A stretch of DNA of 58,471 nucleotides from Acetobacter malorum (lineage in GTDB: Bacteria > Pseudomonadota > Alphaproteobacteria > Acetobacterales > Acetobacteraceae). Of this stretch, positions 55,149-58,471 are shown one piece after another (within the stretch, counting starts at the first letter, position 1; each line of letters begins with the position of its first letter). Under the pieces are notes generated by a model. The model was not told the origin of the DNA, made no database searches, and saw nothing but the letters and a program-made list of their open reading frames with translations. The stretch spans positions 1-58,471 of the forward strand of contig NZ_LHZC01000036.1 of assembly GCF_001580615.1 (NCBI RefSeq), in the 5' to 3' direction. A program made the position numbers and the translations under genes.

Positions 55149-56153
55149 GTGAATAATATTATAAACGCCGCAGTGCACGATCTTCAGCGGGGACCTCAAG
55201 GTTTCAAGATCGTTCAGGGGCAGGATAAGCTGATTGTAACACATACCGTCCAGCGGGTTATCAACGAACTTCATGACCTCTATGCTCGTAGAGCATCTAA
55301 GTCTTATGGAAAATTCTCGGATCAGCTAACATACTCGGAAACGAAGACCTACCTTGGGGATTATCTTGCAGTAGGACCGGACGGTTTCGCAGATCTTACT
55401 GCAAAGATGATGGTAACACTTCAGAACAGTGCAAGAACCCGAAATGCGGCTGCCGGTGGTCACGTCTTTTTTGCTCACTTTGAACGTGACAATCATCAAT
55501 ATCTTTTGGTTGCTATTATTACTGACAAACTCGGTGCTAATTTAACCGGGAATCTTGACGTCCAAGATGTAGTTCATTTGGACGTCGATGGATTTAGGTT
55601 CGCCGGACGTATTAACATGACCGCTTGGTTGGACCAACAAGAACGCTATATCGGTTTCTTGAAAGGTAAAGGAAGCGTATCAGAATACTTTAAGGAGTTT
55701 CTGGGCTGCGATACCGTCATCCAAGCTCGACAGGATACCAGCCAACTTGTTGAAACGTTGAAGGAATTTACACTCCAAAAGCAAATGTCGGCCGCCGATA
55801 GGGAAGAGTTTCTTACCAAGGCAAAGGGTATATGTGAGCGTTTGGCTAGCAGCCAGCGCGAGATAGATTTCGAAGAATTCGCCAACGAACTATTCCCGAG
55901 TGCACCTGCCGAATTAAGTGAAGTCTTAGGTAGTCCGGAGCGAAAATTAAACGACGGGTTCATTCCTGACCGTCGTGCCCTTGTGCCCCTCAAAAAATTC
56001 AAAGGTAAAACATCATCTTGGTCAGTCGAATTTGATCGCCAAGCGTTGACAGATGGCTCCATCATATTCGACGCCGATGCTAATACTCTCACATTCAAGG
56101 GTCTTCCCGTTGAACTGGCTATGGAGCTGAAGCGCGAAACAATCGATGAGTAA
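55149..56153 (+). CDS. NdpA/YejK-family nucleoid-associated protein
   Basis: 334 aa. The central block DVVHLDVDGFRFAGRINMTA, WLDQQERYIGFLKGKGSVSE, YFKEFLGCD is diagnostic of the 37-kD nucleoid-associated family; the C-terminus RRALVPLKKFKGKTSSWSVE is also family-like. These proteins bind nucleoid DNA; function outside enterobacteria is unclear, but defence islands contain them. GTG start; an upstream ATG at about 55130 is blocked by a stop. Its stop overlaps the start of the next gene by 8 bases, so they are translationally coupled. Confidence 0.8.
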   Translation: MNNIINAAVHDLQRGPQGFKIVQGQDKLIVTHTVQRVINELHDLYARRASKSYGKFSDQLTYSETKTYLGDYLAVGPDGFADLTAKMMVTLQNSARTRNAAAGGHVFFAHFERDNHQYLLVAIITDKLGANLTGNLDVQDVVHLDVDGFRFAGRINMTAWLDQQERYIGFLKGKGSVSEYFKEFLGCDTVIQARQDTSQLVETLKEFTLQKQMSAADREEFLTKAKGICERLASSQREIDFEEFANELFPSAPAELSEVLGSPERKLNDGFIPDRRALVPLKKFKGKTSSWSVEFDRQALTDGSIIFDADANTLTFKGLPVELAMELKRETIDE

Positions 56154-57450
56154 TATCGCGTTTTCCCAACTTTTGGAGATATATAGGAACGTCCGGTTTA
56201 ATAAGACTGGTGATGAAGGTGTGCTAACTATTGCCTCATCTGAAATTTTGAACACTCTTCGCCGCATCAATGACGATTCCCGAGTGGCTGACGACTCTGG
56301 AATTGGATTACCGTTTGACCCTGCTGCGTCCAAGGTCAACGATGTGGTCACGATCAATATAGGAGCCCCCAGGGTTGCGCTTGGTTATCTGAAAAGATCA
56401 GTCAGCGAATTGCTACTTGTCAAGCAGGCCTTAATCGAAGAGCCGAAGGCCTACTACATCATTGAAAATCGCTTCGACAAAAACGCTGCTGTGGTTCCGC
56501 CTGCAATTCAGGCTTACCGGAAGATTCTGGAGATATATAAATTATTCGCCGAGGCTGCGGCATACTCTGACCCACAAAAGCAAGAGCTAGTCTTTATTAA
56601 CGAAGATAAATTTCTCCTGCCTATTCGTTACAATGAAGGCATCTTTGTTCGTTTTAAAATGGCCGAAGCCGATAGGCTCCTTGCCTTGTTTCACGATGAA
56701 CTTCATAGAGACGAAAAATTAGGTCTTCTCGATAGTGCCGTCGTGAATTTGACGAAATCATTAGGCCCAAAAGCACGTTTTTCCTATCTGGTAGAAAATA
56801 TTGACGATGTTACTGACGAAGTCGCAAAAGGCTATCGCCTGTACGTCTCTCAATTCTCCTACACGAAAATTAAAAGTGATGTAGAGGCGGCCAGAGTCGA
56901 TTTTGTCACAAAAATACACAAGACAATAATCGATATACAAACTCAGCTTCTAGGCATACCTATTGCTACGTTTGTTGTAGCCTCTCAACTCAAGAGCACT
57001 GCATCCTGCGATCTAAGTTTTTGGAGCAACGTGGCCGTGCTTGCGGGGGCATGGATATTTGTTTTGCTTTTGCTAATCGCAATCATCAACCAATGGATGA
57101 CGTTATCCTCGATCAAATGGGAAATTGAACGGCAACGTAAAAAGCTTGAAACCGATTTCGAATCAATCAGCAAAGACTTCCTAAGTATCTTTAATGAGTT
57201 GCGTCGCCGGATATGCTGGCATAGATGTGTTCTTTCTGTTATCGGCATTGTCGCCTTCGGAGGAGCTGTCCTTGCGTCAGTCGCCTACGCCAACCTAACT
57301 TCTGTTAGGACACGCGACTGTGTTCTGGGTAAACCCATAACAAAAATTCAGTCGGTTTCTTATCTCCAGTCAGTAGAACCAAAAACAAATTCTACAATTC
57401 CTCCATCTCCTATATCGACAATCAAGAAACCCTCTCAGACTCCGAAGTAA
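56146..57450 (+). CDS. Membrane protein, partner of NdpA-like gene
   Basis: 434 aa. Residues 1-260 are cytosolic, helical; three TM segments follow: LLGIPIATFVVASQLKS (near 268), SNVAVLAGAWIFVLLLLIAI (near 295), and VLSVIGIVAFGGAVLASVAY (near 370), with a charged loop (WEIERQRKKLETDFESISKD) between. The C-terminus is proline/threonine-rich. No family recognised. Overlap with the ndpA-like gene shows one unit: nucleic-acid binder plus membrane protein, the layout of abortive-infection systems, which is inference. Confidence 0.65.
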   Translation: MSNIAFSQLLEIYRNVRFNKTGDEGVLTIASSEILNTLRRINDDSRVADDSGIGLPFDPAASKVNDVVTINIGAPRVALGYLKRSVSELLLVKQALIEEPKAYYIIENRFDKNAAVVPPAIQAYRKILEIYKLFAEAAAYSDPQKQELVFINEDKFLLPIRYNEGIFVRFKMAEADRLLALFHDELHRDEKLGLLDSAVVNLTKSLGPKARFSYLVENIDDVTDEVAKGYRLYVSQFSYTKIKSDVEAARVDFVTKIHKTIIDIQTQLLGIPIATFVVASQLKSTASCDLSFWSNVAVLAGAWIFVLLLLIAIINQWMTLSSIKWEIERQRKKLETDFESISKDFLSIFNELRRRICWHRCVLSVIGIVAFGGAVLASVAYANLTSVRTRDCVLGKPITKIQSVSYLQSVEPKTNSTIPPSPISTIKKPSQTPK

Positions 57451-57522
57451 TAGGTAGCGTTCTGGGGTATTTTCCGTAAAGTCTAGATTGCAGAGGGTTC
57501 CTATTGGTGGTCTAGCATCAAG

Positions 57523-57864
57523 ATGACAGTCGGGATGGGGGGACGTTTCGCACCGAGCATGATCTGGCGCTGCCTTGATCATCAAAAAACAACGTATGCC
57601 AGCGAGCAAATACGGCCCGACGCCGCGGAACTGCGCGAGGCGTGGTTCGACAGTCAGCCTCATCTCAATCCGGCCAAGCTGGTCTTCATCGACGAACTGC
57701 CGTCTCGACAAAGAAGGCCCGTTTGCGGTGCAGTCACGTCGTGGCATGCGATGTCAGATATCTGTGCCCCAAGGACATCAGAAAACTGTCTCAAGTTCGG
57801 ATCGGGGAGGGCGGCGTTGATGGCATACGTGAAGGAGTTATGCACATGCAGAAAAAAGAGCTGA
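57523..57864 (+). pseudogene. IS630-family transposase fragment
   Basis: PSMIWRCLDHQKTTYASEQI, then RPDAAELREAWFDSQPHLNP with AKLVFIDEL matches the middle part of an IS630 transposase, including the first catalytic D (FIDE). After that the frame shifts (another frame gives TAVSTKKARLRC). Both ends are missing. It lies beside the right end of element C. Confidence 0.65.
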
Positions 57865-57941
57865 AAAACAGCCACTTAAACCCGCTTTGTTCTCAACTTT
57901 CGATTGTCGCAAATTGAGAACCAATCCTGCCCCCGCAACCA
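57837..57941 (+). other. Right end of element C with attachment core
   Basis: Similar over about 100 bases to 52192-52296. Inverted repeat GTTCTCAA (57889-57896)/TTGAGAAC (57914-57921), then AATCCTGCCCCCGCAACCA (57923-57941) as the tRNA-Met 3' end. It marks junction 4. Confidence 0.75.
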
Positions 57942-58471
57942 CTGATACCGACACTCCTGTGAGCATCGCTCCGGGAGTGTTTCTTTTTTCAGCCTTTCCA
58001 ATGGCTTGCCGCTCGATCCAGGTCAGGATCGTGCCCAGTTCCCCATACAGCATCGCGTCGATCTCGCCCCGGTTCGGGCCGGGAGTGAGCACGACCTTCT
58101 CGATCAGCGCCCGCAGCGCCTCGGCGGCTTCAAGGCGTTCCTCGGGGCGGTGGAGGGCATCGGTCAGGCGACCGACCTTACGGGCATAGATCGCCGAAGC
58201 GCTCGGCAGCAGGTCCGGCACATCGTCGGGGATGTCGGACAGCAGGACTGCCAGTTCGGCCTTGCGGGCCTCGAGCGTGTCCATTTCTGCTTTCATGCTG
58301 GGATGGAACATCCCTTCCTTGATGGCCTCGATGATGCCTCTGATCTGTTTCTCGACCTTCACCTGTTCCACCTGCCAGACATCGGCGTTCGACCGGCGCT
58401 CGCGGTTAAGCCGGTTGGTCTCCTCGGCATAGGCGCGCATCGCCTCGGCCGTGGACGTGTCCCGGTTTAGT
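57838..58471 (-). CDS. Serine recombinase of element D, C-terminal part (5' end outside window)
   Basis: The last 210 codons of a large serine recombinase: RLNRERRSNADVWQVEQVKV begins a coiled coil, VEKQIRGIIEAIKEGMFHPS follows, then ALRALIEKVVLTPGPNRGEI and the tail VSVVAGAGLVLNLRQSKVEN. The frame stays open to the window end (58471). VAGAG is read antisense through junction 4, as in the recombinase at 31449, but the tail then differs because the neighbouring element's end replaces the full tRNA. Related to but distinct from the element B enzyme. Confidence 0.85.
   Translation of the reverse strand, partial: LNRDTSTAEAMRAYAEETNRLNRERRSNADVWQVEQVKVEKQIRGIIEAIKEGMFHPSMKAEMDTLEARKAELAVLLSDIPDDVPDLLPSASAIYARKVGRLTDALHRPEERLEAAEALRALIEKVVLTPGPNRGEIDAMLYGELGTILTWIERQAIGKAEKRNTPGAMLTGVSVSVVAGAGLVLNLRQSKVENKAGLSGCFSALFSACA
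57951..57989 (+). terminator. Intrinsic terminator after junction 4
   Basis: ACACTCC (57951-57957) pairs with GGAGTGT (57974-57980), followed by TTCTTTTTT. It lies 9 bases after the junction CCA, within the 3' coding part of the minus-strand recombinase. Confidence 0.75.

Noticed and set aside
1..58471. CRISPR array
   Set aside because: No regularly spaced direct repeats were seen anywhere, and there are no cas genes.

Overview
The window looks like a genomic-island region of an acetic acid bacterium (Acetobacteraceae, Alphaproteobacteria). The evidence is an IS1380-family transposase (a family first described in Acetobacter), high-GC core-type genes, and the gene families present; no rRNA or housekeeping marker is available, so the genus is inferred. 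The window opens inside an initiator tRNA-Met gene. Copies of that tRNA's 3' end recur at about 31.44-31.49 kb, 52.28 kb and 57.92 kb, so the window reads as a tandem stack of integrated elements at one tRNA.

Element A (about 1-31.49 kb) ends with a P4-type tyrosine integrase. Much of it is defence cargo: a frameshifted recD2 helicase, PD-(D/E)XK-like proteins, a DUF6880 protein divergent from a DPPY methyltransferase, a methyltransferase plus small partner, a 434-aa coiled-coil-like protein, a truncated HsdR_N/P-loop protein, two ADP-ribosyltransferase-like genes with an AT-rich partner, and a tight operon RHH regulator - C5 methyltransferase - restriction protein - DUF4928 - vsr. Between these lie decayed conjugation genes (parB, traG, copG-like, trbB, an RND fragment) and broken insertion sequences (IS701-like, IS630 inside IS1380, IS3, an IS91-type integrase fragment).

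Element B (about 31.49-52.30 kb) starts with a large serine recombinase and carries metabolic and efflux cargo: GntR and LysR regulators, an MFS pump, a ferritin-like di-iron protein, a HlyD adaptor and an outer-membrane factor (a tripartite efflux operon with an inserted di-iron protein), then a pirin-like cupin, a flavin reductase, a TonB siderophore receptor, an alcohol dehydrogenase, a GlxA-type regulator, an isochorismatase-like hydrolase and a fluoroacetate-dehalogenase-like hydrolase. It ends with soxR and a divergent MFS gene whose promoter has a SoxR box in a 19-bp spacer.

Element C (about 52.30-57.94 kb) has no recombinase. It holds a BamHI-like-motif restriction protein, an unknown one-TM protein and a two-gene operon: an NdpA/YejK nucleoid protein overlapping a three-TM membrane protein. 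Element D begins with another serine recombinase that runs off the window. Each of the four tRNA 3'-end junctions is followed by its own, different intrinsic terminator, which would preserve termination of the tRNA whichever element lies next to it.
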